From: Clostridia bacterium
Lineage (GTDB): Bacteria; Bacillota; Clostridia; Oscillospirales; CAG-272
Assembly (NCBI GenBank): GCA_017483125.1
Contig: JAFULU010000128.1
Span: forward strand, 1 to 44,752
Length of the DNA: 44,752 bases
Reading direction: 5' to 3'
Shown here: positions 1 to 7,920 of the stretch, one piece after another
Layout of the letters: each line of letters starts with the position of its first letter
Position numbering within the stretch: the first letter of the stretch is position 1
Translations under genes and position numbers: made by a program
The notes under the pieces: generated by a model
Told to the model about the DNA's origin: nothing
Database searches by the model: none
What the model saw: only the letters and a program-made list of their open reading frames with translations

Positions 1-1260
1 CGTGGCGCTCCTGGCGTGGGCGGAGAGGCCCTCCCGCTCGGCAAAATAGGCCACCTTGTCGGCCACCTTGGCGAGAGCGTCGCGGGTGTAGTAGGTGACC
101 TGGGACTTCTTGACGAAGTCGTCCACCGACAGGGGAGAGGAGAAGCGGGCGGTGCCGCTGGTGGGCAGGGTGTGGTTGGGGCCCGCGAAGTAGTCTCCCA
201 GGGCCTCGGGGCAGTACTTGCCCATGAAGATGGAGCCGGCGTGCTTGACCTTGTCCAGGTAGTCGAAGGGATTGTCCATGGACAGCTCCAGATGCTCGGG
301 AGCGATCTCGTTGGCGATGTCGATGGCCAGCATGAGGTTGCCCTCGGCCACGATGATCTTGCCGTTCTTGTCGATGGACTCGCGGGCGATGTCGGCGCGG
401 GGGAGCAGGGGGATCTGGCGCTCCAGCTCGGCGGAGACGGCCTCGGCCAGCTCGTAGGTATCGGTGACCAGTACGGCGGAGGCCATGCGGTCGTGCTCGG
501 CCTGGGACAAAAGATCGGCGGCCACGAACTTGGGGTCGCAGGTAGCGTCGGCCACCACCAAAATCTCGCTGGGGCCCGCGATCATGTCAATGGAGACTCT
601 ACCGAAGACCTGCTTCTTGGCCTCGGCCACGTAGGCGTTCCCGGGGCCCACGATCTTATCCACGCGGGGCACGCTCTCGGTGCCGTAGGCCAGGGCGGCG
701 ATGGCTTGCGCTCCGCCCATCTTGAAGATACGGGTCACACCCGCCACCTTGGCGGCGGCGAGAATGACGGGGTTGACCTTGCCCGACGCGGAGGGGGGCG
801 TCACCATGACGATCTCGGAGCAGCCCGCGATCTTGGCGGGGATGGCGTCCATCAGCACGGTGGAGGGGTAAGCGGCGGTGCCGCCGGGGACGTAGAGGCC
901 CACCTTCTCAATGGGGGTCACCTTCTGACCCACCACCACGCCGTCCTTTTCGCTGATGATGAAGCTGTTTCTGACCTGCTTTTCATGGAAGGCGCGAATG
1001 TTGACGGCGGCCTCGCGGAGGATATCCAGGAACTCGGGGGCAACGGATGCCACGGCCTCCTCGATCTCCTCGGGGGTGACCTCCAGAGAGGTCAGATCGG
1101 CCTTGTCGAACTTTTTGGCGTAGGCGTACAGAGCCTTGTCACCGTTCTCGATCACGTCGGCGATGATGCCTGTCACCACGCCTTCTACGTTGGATGCGAT
1201 ATTGTCACGGGCGAATATCTCGTCGTTGGATACCTCGCCGTACTTGTAGATTTTAATCAT
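1..1260 (-). CDS. hisD: Histidinol dehydrogenase, 3' end cut by window edge
   Basis: HisD is the NAD-dependent, zinc-dependent enzyme that oxidises L-histidinol to L-histidine in two steps, the last reactions of histidine synthesis. Reading the minus strand from the ATG at 1260 gives 420 codons open to the window edge. The family is about 430 residues, so only the last few are missing. Visible hallmarks are GLYVPGGTAAYPSTVLM near residues 121-137, IVGPGNAYVAEAKKQVFG near 203-220, DMIAGPSEILVVAD near 225-238, and SQAEHDRM near 252-259, which holds the Gln and His zinc ligands of the family. Its ATG overlaps the hisG stop by 8 bases, so the two are translationally coupled. It is the last visible gene of the minus-strand his operon. 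Confidence 0.97.
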   Translation of the reverse strand, partial: MIKIYKYGEVSNDEIFARDNIASNVEGVVTGIIADVIENGDKALYAYAKKFDKADLTSLEVTPEEIEEAVASVAPEFLDILREAAVNIRAFHEKQVRNSFIISEKDGVVVGQKVTPIEKVGLYVPGGTAAYPSTVLMDAIPAKIAGCSEIVMVTPPSASGKVNPVILAAAKVAGVTRIFKMGGAQAIAALAYGTESVPRVDKIVGPGNAYVAEAKKQVFGRVSIDMIAGPSEILVVADATCDPKFVAADLLSQAEHDRMASAVLVTDTYELAEAVSAELERQIPLLPRADIARESIDKNGKIIVAEGNLMLAIDIANEIAPEHLELSMDNPFDYLDKVKHAGSIFMGKYCPEALGDYFAGPNHTLPTSGTARFSSPLSVDDFVKKSQVTYYTRDALAKVADKVAYFAEREGLSAHARSAT

Positions 1261-1882
1261 GGGCTTCTACCTGGGCTTTCATATAGGATGTGATTTTCTC
1301 GATCTCCGCGGTCTTGAAGCGGAAGGAGGCTTTGTTGCAGATGAGGCGGGCCGAGATGGGGAGGATGGTCTCCTTGACCTCCAGGTCATTCTCCACCAGA
1401 GTCTTGCCCGTCTCCACGATGTCCACGATGACGTCGGACAGCCCCAGGATGGGGGCGATCTCGATGGAGCCGTTGAGCTTGATGATGTCGATCTCACGGC
1501 ACTTGGAGGCGTAGTAGCGGGCGGCGATATTGGTGAACTTGGTGGCCACGCGGAGGGTGCGCTGACCGTCGTCGTAAAAGTCCCTCTTGGTGGCCACCGC
1601 CATACGGCACTTGCCGAGGTTCAGGTCCAGCAGCTCGAAGACGTCGGGCTCGTATTCCAACAGAATATCCTTACCTGCCACGCCGATGTCGGCGGCGCCT
1701 CGCTCCACGTAGATGGCCACGTCGGAGGGCTTGACCCAGAAGTAGCGGACTCCTGCCTCGGGGTTCTCAAAAATGAGCTTGCGGGAGGGCTCCAGCAGGG
1801 CGGGGCACTCATAGCCCGCCTCGGCGAACATGGCGTAGACCTTTTCACCCAGTCTGCCCTTGGGAAGAGCGATATTGATCAT
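1253..1882 (-). CDS. hisG: ATP phosphoribosyltransferase, short form
   Basis: HisG joins ATP and PRPP, the committed step of histidine synthesis. The product is 209 residues, the short form that lacks the C-terminal regulatory domain and needs HisZ as partner. That partner is the gene directly upstream. The N-terminus MINIALPKGRLGEKVYAMF, then IYVERGAADIGVAGKDILLE and LNGSIEIAPILGLSDVIVDI are typical. I chose the ATG at 1882 over an in-frame ATG at 1909 because it follows AAAGGAGGAGA at good spacing and matches the usual N-terminus. Its start overlaps the hisZ stop (ATGA) and its end overlaps the hisD start, so all three genes are coupled. Confidence 0.97.
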   Translation of the reverse strand: MINIALPKGRLGEKVYAMFAEAGYECPALLEPSRKLIFENPEAGVRYFWVKPSDVAIYVERGAADIGVAGKDILLEYEPDVFELLDLNLGKCRMAVATKRDFYDDGQRTLRVATKFTNIAARYYASKCREIDIIKLNGSIEIAPILGLSDVIVDIVETGKTLVENDLEVKETILPISARLICNKASFRFKTAEIEKITSYMKAQVEAHD

Positions 1883-2985
1883 CTTGTCTCCTCCTTTCGC
1901 AGGTCGCACAGGGCGGCGTAGCGGAGCTTTTCGGGGATGCTTCGCTGGGCGGATACCGTCTTGCCCTGGTTGCGGAGGGCTTCTACCTTGGCGGTGACGG
2001 CCGAGACCGGTACGGTCTCATCATACAGCACCAGCATATCCACATCGTAGGCGGGAGCGGTGTGAGGCAGTCCCTCCAAGAGGTCAAGGTACAGGGCAAA
2101 GCCGATGGCCCCCGACCTGCGTCCCATGCGCTTCATGAGCTTGTTGTACTGACCGCCCGACAGCACACACTCGCAGATGCCGTCCAGGTAGCCGCAGAAC
2201 ACCACGCCGTTGTAGTAGGACATATCGTTCATGATGGAGAAATCGAACCGCACGCGGCTTCCGTAGGGGGTGGCCTTCAGGTGATCCCGCAGGGCGGTCA
2301 GCTCGGAGATGGCCACTGAGACCGCCTCGTAGCGGCGGGCCAGAGGAGCCAGACGGGTCAGCACCGTATCCATGTCACCGTAAATGCTCACGAAATCCCG
2401 CAGGGCGGCGGTGTCGGTCTCGCTGACCCCCGCCTCGGCGCAGATGCGGCCCAGATCGTGGGTGTTCTTCTCCGAGATACAGCGGGCGATCTCACGGCGC
2501 ATGTTCGTGTCGGCGGTGATCTCGTCCAGCATGGCGGAGAGGATGCCCATGTGGGAAATATCCAGCGCGTAATTCTCGCTGACGGTGGCCAGGGAAGCGG
2601 CGGCCAGAGTCACCACCTCGCAGACGTCGTAGCTGTCCAGATCCCCGATGCACTCCAGACCCGTTTGCAGGATCTCCTTGAACTGATGGGTGCTCCCCGA
2701 CACGCGATAGACGTTCTCGTTGTAGCAGACCTTCTGCTTTTCCCCGGGGCGGTCCTCCCCGTTCTTGATGATGGAGAGGGTGACGTCGGGCTTGAGGGCC
2801 AGGAGCTTCCCCCCCACGTCGGTGAAGGTGATGATACGGTCGCTGACCAGAAAATCCTTGTTGCGGACGTAGAGGTCATACTCCTCAAATTTGCTCATTT
2901 TAAAGGGCAGATACCCGTAGCCGCGGTAGAGAGAGCGCAGAGCGAATACGGCTCTCTCCTCGGGCTTGAGATAGGTGGTGTTCAT
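1879..2985 (-). CDS. hisZ: ATP phosphoribosyltransferase regulatory subunit
   Basis: HisZ is a catalytically inactive HisRS paralogue that forms a hetero-octamer with short HisG, activates it and gives histidine feedback. The product is 368 residues. It shows class II synthetase-like segments: TFTDVGGKLLALKPDVTLSI near residues 54-73, then YRVSGSTHQFKEILQTGLEC, and the glycine-rich CECVLSGGQYNKLMKRMGR in the C-terminal half. The presence of short HisG next door separates it from a real HisRS. The start at 2985 follows AAGGAG with good spacing; a further in-frame ATG at 3012 lies inside a heptamer repeat array. The ribosome site directly adjoins that array, so the element at 3006-3549 sits just upstream without disrupting the gene. 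Confidence 0.94.
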   Translation of the reverse strand: MNTTYLKPEERAVFALRSLYRGYGYLPFKMSKFEEYDLYVRNKDFLVSDRIITFTDVGGKLLALKPDVTLSIIKNGEDRPGEKQKVCYNENVYRVSGSTHQFKEILQTGLECIGDLDSYDVCEVVTLAAASLATVSENYALDISHMGILSAMLDEITADTNMRREIARCISEKNTHDLGRICAEAGVSETDTAALRDFVSIYGDMDTVLTRLAPLARRYEAVSVAISELTALRDHLKATPYGSRVRFDFSIMNDMSYYNGVVFCGYLDGICECVLSGGQYNKLMKRMGRRSGAIGFALYLDLLEGLPHTAPAYDVDMLVLYDETVPVSAVTAKVEALRNQGKTVSAQRSIPEKLRYAALCDLRKEETR

Positions 2986-3005
2986 AGGATGACTCCTTGA
3001 GTTGA

Positions 3006-3549
3006 AATGCAAAATGCAAAATGCAAAATTTATGAAGACTTTCGCTTAGGCGAAAGACAATCTTTGGGTATGGTCCATACATCAGGATACCCGAGAGGGG
3101 ACGTCCCATAGAAGTGTGTGTGGAACTTTTTTCTTCTCTCAATTACTTGATTATTGAATTGGGTTTTTCTTGCAAATAGCCGTAAGAAGAGCGATAATCT
3201 CTTTCGTGTCTGTTTCCACACTGAAAAACTGTTGGTCGGTCAGGTAATCGGTTGCGTGAAGTAACCGAAGCCAGTATCTTGTCTCGTTCGCTTCCTTAAG
3301 AGCAATATTCATCTTTGCGTAGAAATCCGCTGAAGATTGTGCTTTTTCTGCTTCTGCAATGTTGGCACCTATGCTTGTTCCGCTACGTAGAAGCTGTTTA
3401 GAAAGAACAAATTCTTTCTTACTGTCAGTCATGAAGCGGTACAGCTTAACGACTCTGATAGCAAAATGAAAGCTCTTTTCGTAGATCACATTCATGCGGG
3501 CTTATTCCTCGTTCTCCGATTTTGCATTTTGCATTTTTCATTTTGAATT
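3006..3549. mobile_element. Heptamer-bounded element H1 carrying an S23 gene
   Basis: The left edge has three tandem AATGCAA heptamers (3006-3026). The right edge has four in inverted orientation (3522-3549), two exact TTGCATT and two degenerate. Just inside the left array is the hairpin CTTTCGC-TTAG-GCGAAAG (3039-3056), followed by further palindromic sequence near 3065-3110 (GTATGG/CCATAC, GGGACGTCCC). The interior is much more AT-rich than its neighbours and contains one gene, the four-helix-bundle ORF. It lies between the his regulator and hisZ, and the regulator's stop codon falls within the third right-hand heptamer. Mobility is inferred from this structure and from a gene-less relative at 21951-22171; no target duplication was identified. 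Confidence 0.6.
3151..3495 (-). CDS. Four-helix-bundle protein, S23 / 23S rRNA intervening-sequence family
   Basis: The 114-residue product is predicted to be almost entirely helical. It contains the family hallmark: an LLRSGTSIGANIAEAEKA segment near residues 36-53, then SADFYAKMNIALKEANETRYW near 55-75. Members were first seen in intervening sequences inside 23S rRNA genes, and the fold is shared with Avd accessory proteins of diversity-generating retroelements. The molecular function of stand-alone members is not established. Here the gene is not in rRNA: it lies alone within inverted heptamer arrays in the his operon, and its base composition is clearly lower in GC than hisZ or the regulator. 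The start at 3495 has only a weak, distant AGGA upstream. I infer that it is the functional gene of the small element that surrounds it. Confidence 0.85.
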   Translation of the reverse strand: MNVIYEKSFHFAIRVVKLYRFMTDSKKEFVLSKQLLRSGTSIGANIAEAEKAQSSADFYAKMNIALKEANETRYWLRLLHATDYLTDQQFFSVETDTKEIIALLTAICKKNPIQ

Positions 3550-3822
3550 TATGGCGATAGACAGCTTGTAGCCCCCCGCGCCGTATTCCAGACACTTGGA
3601 CACACGGCTGATGGTGGCGGTGCTCATGCCGGTCTCGCGGCTGATATCGGCGTAGTTGGCCCCCGCCGAGAGCATACCCGCGGCCTTGAGGCGCTGGGAA
3701 ATATCCAGGATCTCCTTGACGGTGCAGGCGTCCTCAAAGAAGGCGTAGCACTCGTCTCTGTCCTTCAGGGACAGGATGGCGTCGAACAGGGCGTCCACGT
3801 CGGGATTGTGAAGAGGTTTCAT
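3538..3822 (-). CDS. yerC: TrpR-superfamily regulator, YerC/HisR type
   Basis: The 94-residue product is a YerC/YecD-type member of the TrpR superfamily. It has an N-terminal helical dimerisation part and a helix-turn-helix near residues 54-74 (ANYADISRETGMSTATISRVSK). Orthologues in Bacillota have, from memory, been linked to control of histidine genes (YerC, also called HisR). Position supports this: it is the first gene of a minus-strand unit leading into hisZGD, with its own consensus promoter and a palindrome just downstream of it. The ATG at 3822 follows AAGGAC. The C-terminus is odd: the last codons and the TGA stop (3538-3540) lie inside the right-hand heptamer array of element H1, so the original tail was probably replaced by the insertion. 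Confidence 0.88.
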   Translation of the reverse strand: MKPLHNPDVDALFDAILSLKDRDECYAFFEDACTVKEILDISQRLKAAGMLSAGANYADISRETGMSTATISRVSKCLEYGAGGYKLSIAINSK

Positions 3823-3852
3823 AGTGTCCTTGCCGATGGCCTCGGCGTCTCC

Positions 3853-3874
3853 TTTATCACTTTAGTGTGGTAAA
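3853..3874. promoter_or_regulatory. Candidate operator of the TrpR-like regulator
   Basis: An imperfect palindrome, TTTATCAC-N6-GTGGTAAA, has one mismatch between its half-sites. It lies a few bases downstream of the predicted start of transcription (about 3880 on the minus strand), a position suited to autorepression. Assignment to the regulator is an inference from location only. Confidence 0.45.
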
Positions 3875-3886
3875 AACTATTGCACC

Positions 3887-3915
3887 ATTATAATACAAAT
3901 CGTCGGTTTTGTCAA
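3887..3915 (-). promoter_or_regulatory. Sigma-A promoter of the his regulator/operon
   Basis: On the minus strand TTGACA (3910-3915) and TATAAT (3887-3892) are separated by exactly 17 bases, a full consensus match. It lies about 65 bases upstream of the regulator's ATG and could drive the whole hisR-hisZGD unit through element H1. The rest of the 3823-4159 gap holds the divergent promoter of the lipoprotein gene. Confidence 0.85.
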
Positions 3916-4031
3916 GCCTTTCCCGAAAAGCAGTTTGCACGAAAAGCAGGGCTTGGTTTTGTGCGAGGTGACGAAACTGTTGCGTGCGACCGAAATCTGA
4001 CTCATCCTTATATATTATTCACGAAAAATCC

Positions 4032-4060
4032 TTGCAATTTGCGAGGGGTTATGCTATAAT
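4032..4060 (+). promoter_or_regulatory. Sigma-A promoter of the beta-helix lipoprotein gene
   Basis: TTGCAA (4032-4037), a 17-base spacer and TATAAT (4055-4060), with TG one base before the -10 (extended -10). The leader to the ATG at 4160 is about 93 bases, and I see no clear structure in it. The promoter is divergent from that of the his regulator. Confidence 0.75.
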
Positions 4061-4159
4061 AGTACCATATAAGCCGGCGGGACACCTGTTTGGAGGCATT
4101 CTCTCCCCGTGACCGCCCGCTCATACCCCGACTCCGGGGCCTCAGAAAGGAGACCATCC

Positions 4160-7100
4160 ATGAAGCGCAGAAGCATTCTGATCCTTATCGCGCTGTTGAC
4201 CCTCACCCTCTGTCTGGGCCTTGCCGCCTGCAGAGGTGACGATCCCACAGCCGACACCACCGACGCCCCCACTTCCCCCGATACTCCCGACGAGAGCGGG
4301 GAAGCACCCACCGACGAGAGCACCGAGGCCCCCACTGAGGTCCCTACCGAGGAGCCCGAGCCCGATCCCGTCCCCGAGCCCATCAACCGCTCTGAGTATC
4401 CCAAGGAGCAGGCGGGTGCCAAGTCCGAGGTGGTGCTGAAGGCCGCCGACTTCGGGGTCAAGGGTGACGGCGTGACCAACGACGGTCCCGCCATTGGCCG
4501 CGCCATTGAGGCCGCCATGGAGCAGCAGGCTACCCTGCAGTTTGAGTCGGGTAAGGTCTACTACATCGGCTCCACAGACCGCAGCGCGGGTCCCTTCGGC
4601 TCTCCCTTTGCCATGCAGGGCGCTGACGGCGTCACCGTGGACGGCGGCGGCTCTGTGTTCCGCTTCGCCCCCGGTATCAGCTATTTCGCTATGACCGATA
4701 ACAGGGATGTCCGCATCTGCAACATGAAGCTGGATCTGTCGGTGTCCCCCTACCTTGTGGGTACCGTCAAGGCGGTGAACGGCGCGTACGTCACCTACAC
4801 CACCGACATCGAGCCCAACCAGGGCTTCAACGACAGCCGCGGCTACACCAATTTCTCCATTGAGTACAACGAGGGCAAGCAGGAGAGACCTCACCGGTTC
4901 ATCAACACCATGACCAAAACCGCCTCCAAGGAGATCAAGGTGGAGTACCAGACCGAGAGCCACGGTTACGCCGTGGGGGACAAGGTGTTCGTCCCCAATC
5001 CCGGCATTGGTAACGCCCTGAGCGAGATCATGTACATCGCCTCCAACACGGGCTGTATGGTCTTTGAGAACATCGAGGTCTGGGCGGCCCCCAGCTTCAT
5101 CGCCAATATCCGCGATAACGACGCCGAGCTCTACTTCGAGAACGTGGACTACATCCCCGGCGAGGAGAATGACCGCGAGATCAAGATGGTCTCCTGGCGC
5201 GACGGCTACCACGTCAAGGATAACCGCCGTCCCATCCATTGGAACGAGTGCGACGTGGGGGTTCTGTTCGACGACGTCTTCAACGTCAGCAACACCCTCG
5301 GCTACATCACCTCGGTCAAGAACGGCAACCAGATGACCGTCACCCAGTACGAGATGTACACCCACGGCTCCTACCATCCCTTCAACTGCCGCGTGGGCGA
5401 CGTCATCGAGGTGTTCAGCACCAAGGGCGTGTACGCGGGTCTGGCCACCGTTCGCCGCGTGACCCAAAACTCCAACGGCACCACGGATCTGGTGCTGGAG
5501 TACGGCGACAACCTCAAGAAGATGGAAACGGGCTGGCTGGTGGGCAACCGCGACACCTGCGCCCCCGGCTCCACCGTCACCAACTCCCGCTTCACGGGTA
5601 CCTTCCGCTTCCGCCGCGATATCCGCATCGAGAACTGCGTCTTCGATATGCTCATCACCTGGATCCGTGAGGACGGCAGCGTGGAGGGCCCCATTCCCGG
5701 TAACATCGACTACGTGGGCTGCACCTTCAACGGAGGCAGTCTCGACATCGGCGCGGCGGGCACCTCGGTGAGATCCGCCATGAAGGACATCGGCTTCTGG
5801 GGCTGTACCTTCAACGACGGGGCCAAGATCGCCAAGGGCCGTAACGTCACGGTCACCGAGGCCGACACCTGGACCGAGGAGGAGCTGTACACCTACAAGA
5901 ACCGCAAGCTGACCAAGGTTCCCGTGAACGTGGTGCCCACCGAAATGGACCTCGTCAACACCGTCACCTACGACTGGTCCTACATCCGTATGCAGGTGGA
6001 GGGCGGTAAGCTTCTGTCCCTTTCCAAGCTGGAGGATACCGCCATCCGCGAAAAGCTTCTGGCCAACGACGGCTTTGCCGACCGTGTGCTGGTGCTGACG
6101 GGCGGTGAGAACGGCACCCGCTACCTGCTGGGCGGTCTGTCCGCCGAGTTCCTCCCCGGGTTCCACGCCGAGGGCAAGTCCTATATGTTCTCCATCAACT
6201 ACTACGCCACCGCCGCGGGCGGTACCGCGGGCTTCCTCAAGGGAGACACCGCCACCGCCGTCAAGAGTAATCTCTTCGACACGGCCAACGCCATCGGGAA
6301 CGCCGCCTGCCTCTACAACCCCGAGGAGGGTGCTACGGGCTTCTATATCGAGGTTCCCGCGGGGGCTACGGTGTATATCGGTAAGGTCAATATCACCGCC
6401 ACCTCCTCCAAGAACCCCTCCACGGATCAGCTCTACAACGGCCATACCTTCATCTGGTCCAAGGATCTGACCATCGGTAAGAAGGGCGAGGCCCTGACCT
6501 ACGACGCCATTTCCGACGAGACCGTGAGAAATGCCATCCTGAACGCCGAGAGCGGCTTTACCTCGGGCGTGGTGCTCCACGTCAATGGCGCTATGGGCGA
6601 TTTCACGGGCTTTACCGACAAGGAATACTACGTGCAGGGCAAGACCTACCACCTCTCCATCGACGCCTACATCGCCTCCCCCATGGTTCCTCAGGACGGC
6701 ACCAAGATCTACCTCCTGGCCATGGACGATACCCCCGGCAACCGCTTGCTGGCCGAGGGCCTGTTCACGGGTGAGGGCTTCTACCACTTCGAGATGGACT
6801 GGACCGTGGGCAGTACCGGGGAGAAGAGCCTCAAGTTCTTCATCAACAATACCCCCGCCGCCTATGCCGACATCTACATCGGTGACTTCACCGTCACCAT
6901 GGCCAAGTCCCTCAAGCCCGACGTCTTCCTCTCCCGCAACGACTTCCACACCCTCACCCAGGAGGAGCTGAAGGCGGGCTACACCTTCGACTTCACCGAG
7001 GGCAAGCTTATGGATACGGGTGTTCTCGCCTACGCCTCCACCGCCCTTCTGCCCGAGAAGACCGCCACGCTCCTGCGCGAGAACGGCTTCGGGGATACCT

Positions 7101-7432
7101 TCTACTACGCCAACGAGAACTTTACCTTCGGCTCTCTGCCCAACAATCTGACGGGCGGCCGCAAGCTCCGCATTACCATGCAGGTCTACGACGTGCTGGG
7201 TAATCTGGCCAACACCCTGCCCCGCGGTGCCTTCGTCATGCTCCATATGCAGGGTGGCGTCCAGAACTCCGCCGAGGTCAGCTACAAGATCGAGACGGAT
7301 CCCGACAACAGCCGACTGCTGACCGTCACCTTTGATACCAACACCCCCGGCGGTACCGACGATCTGTTGTTCTACGGCCTGACCACCGTGGAGTATCTGA
7401 TCGGGTCTATCACCATCCAGCAGTTGAATTGA
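4160..7432 (+). CDS. Large cell-surface lipoprotein with right-handed beta-helix domain
   Basis: The product is 1,090 residues. It begins with a lipoprotein signal (hydrophobic residues 6-22, lipobox LAAC, Cys24), so it is expected to be lipidated by Lgt and displayed outside the cell. A Thr/Pro/Glu-rich linker (about residues 28-75) leads to LKAADFGVKGDGVTNDGPAI (about 93-112), the start motif of pectate-lyase-superfamily right-handed beta-helices; the helix runs to about residue 560. The motif WRDGYHVKDNRRPIHW and nearby DD residues recall GH110-like glycosidases, but I would not assign that activity. Three similar beta-sandwich-like modules follow, each closing with YIGKVNI, YIGDFTV or LIGSITI. 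The start at 4160 has AGAAAGGAG upstream and gives the signal peptide directly; an earlier in-frame GTG at 4109 does not. Probable role: binding or cleaving glycans. Confidence 0.85.
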   Translation: MKRRSILILIALLTLTLCLGLAACRGDDPTADTTDAPTSPDTPDESGEAPTDESTEAPTEVPTEEPEPDPVPEPINRSEYPKEQAGAKSEVVLKAADFGVKGDGVTNDGPAIGRAIEAAMEQQATLQFESGKVYYIGSTDRSAGPFGSPFAMQGADGVTVDGGGSVFRFAPGISYFAMTDNRDVRICNMKLDLSVSPYLVGTVKAVNGAYVTYTTDIEPNQGFNDSRGYTNFSIEYNEGKQERPHRFINTMTKTASKEIKVEYQTESHGYAVGDKVFVPNPGIGNALSEIMYIASNTGCMVFENIEVWAAPSFIANIRDNDAELYFENVDYIPGEENDREIKMVSWRDGYHVKDNRRPIHWNECDVGVLFDDVFNVSNTLGYITSVKNGNQMTVTQYEMYTHGSYHPFNCRVGDVIEVFSTKGVYAGLATVRRVTQNSNGTTDLVLEYGDNLKKMETGWLVGNRDTCAPGSTVTNSRFTGTFRFRRDIRIENCVFDMLITWIREDGSVEGPIPGNIDYVGCTFNGGSLDIGAAGTSVRSAMKDIGFWGCTFNDGAKIAKGRNVTVTEADTWTEEELYTYKNRKLTKVPVNVVPTEMDLVNTVTYDWSYIRMQVEGGKLLSLSKLEDTAIREKLLANDGFADRVLVLTGGENGTRYLLGGLSAEFLPGFHAEGKSYMFSINYYATAAGGTAGFLKGDTATAVKSNLFDTANAIGNAACLYNPEEGATGFYIEVPAGATVYIGKVNITATSSKNPSTDQLYNGHTFIWSKDLTIGKKGEALTYDAISDETVRNAILNAESGFTSGVVLHVNGAMGDFTGFTDKEYYVQGKTYHLSIDAYIASPMVPQDGTKIYLLAMDDTPGNRLLAEGLFTGEGFYHFEMDWTVGSTGEKSLKFFINNTPAAYADIYIGDFTVTMAKSLKPDVFLSRNDFHTLTQEELKAGYTFDFTEGKLMDTGVLAYASTALLPEKTATLLRENGFGDTFYYANENFTFGSLPNNLTGGRKLRITMQVYDVLGNLANTLPRGAFVMLHMQGGVQNSAEVSYKIETDPDNSRLLTVTFDTNTPGGTDDLLFYGLTTVEYLIGSITIQQLN

Positions 7433-7451
7433 TCCAACACCCCTACCCCTT

Positions 7452-7483
7452 GGGACGGCAGAAATGCCGTCCCGCGTTTTTTT
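7452..7483 (+). terminator. Intrinsic terminator after the beta-helix lipoprotein
   Basis: Stem GGGACGGC/GCCGTCCC with the six-base loop AGAAAT (7452-7473), followed by GCG and seven T (7477-7483). It is 20 bases past the stop codon. Confidence 0.9.
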
Positions 7484-7603
7484 GAAAAAAGTTTTAAGAA
7501 AACGGACAGAATCCGAAAATTTTCCTGTCCTTGTAGATGGACGGCTGATAAAGAGCCGTTCACGGTGAACGCGTTCATTCAGAGTGTATCGGTCTCATGG
7601 GAT

Positions 7604-7862
7604 TTCAAATTTGGGTTTGTCGGTGGGTTGGGTTTCCTCGTTCTATGCCTTCCCCAGCGGGGAAGGGGGACCGCAAAGCGGTGGATGAGGAGAGCAAGTT
7701 TCCGCTCGGTATCGGGTATGATTTTTCTTGGTATATCAAGGGGTTTCCGTATACATCCGTACGAAAAAACAAACCCGCTCTCCTCATCCACCACCTACGG
7801 TGGTCCCCCTTCCCCGCTGGGGAAGGCTCACGAGGAAACCCACCGCTAAACCCCAATTTGAA
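7604..7862. repeat. Palindromic repeat element R1 with terminal motif
   Basis: A 259-base inverted-repeat element. Its ends are related inverted copies: the left begins TTCAAATTTGGGTTTGTCGG, and the right, read inward, matches about 21 of 24 bases. Inside lie two inverted copies of a REP-like module (7641-7695 and 7777-7834) containing CCTTCCCC-AGC-GGGGAAGG, an ACCGC/GCGGT hairpin and GGATGAGGAGAGC. The centre is AT-richer and holds a weak promoter-like TTGGTA-N16-TATACA (7728-7755) that might serve the sigma gene. The rest of the 7433-7920 gap has a terminator, overlapping palindromes GTTCACGGTGAAC (7558-7570) and GAACGCGTTC (7567-7576), and a CGGGG/CCCCG hairpin just before the sigma gene's ribosome site. 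Confidence 0.75.
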
Positions 7863-7920
7863 GCCCTCCCGACCGTATACAAATCAATTTTTCGGGGGAC
7901 GCCCCGAGAAAGGAGAGACC

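Noticed and set aside
16-1293. 425-codon plus-strand frame over hisD
   Set aside because: The minus-strand frame encodes an unmistakable HisD; this one is its shadow.
3006-3026. Heptamer arrays as a CRISPR or simple replication slippage
   Set aside because: Units are 7 bases with no spacers. They occur as inverted pairs around defined interiors, which simple slippage does not explain.
3151-3495. The S23 gene as evidence of a 23S rRNA gene here
   Set aside because: No rRNA sequence flanks it; both sides are his-operon genes.
4142-7246. 1,034-codon open frame antisense to the beta-helix lipoprotein
   Set aside because: It mirrors the GC-rich third positions of the real gene, has Val/Gly/His-rich low-complexity translation, no ribosome site and no recognisable domain.
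7597-7920. N-terminal extension of the ECF sigma factor through repeat R1
   Set aside because: The ATG at 7921 has the ribosome site and the usual sigma-factor start; the extension translates repeat sequence.
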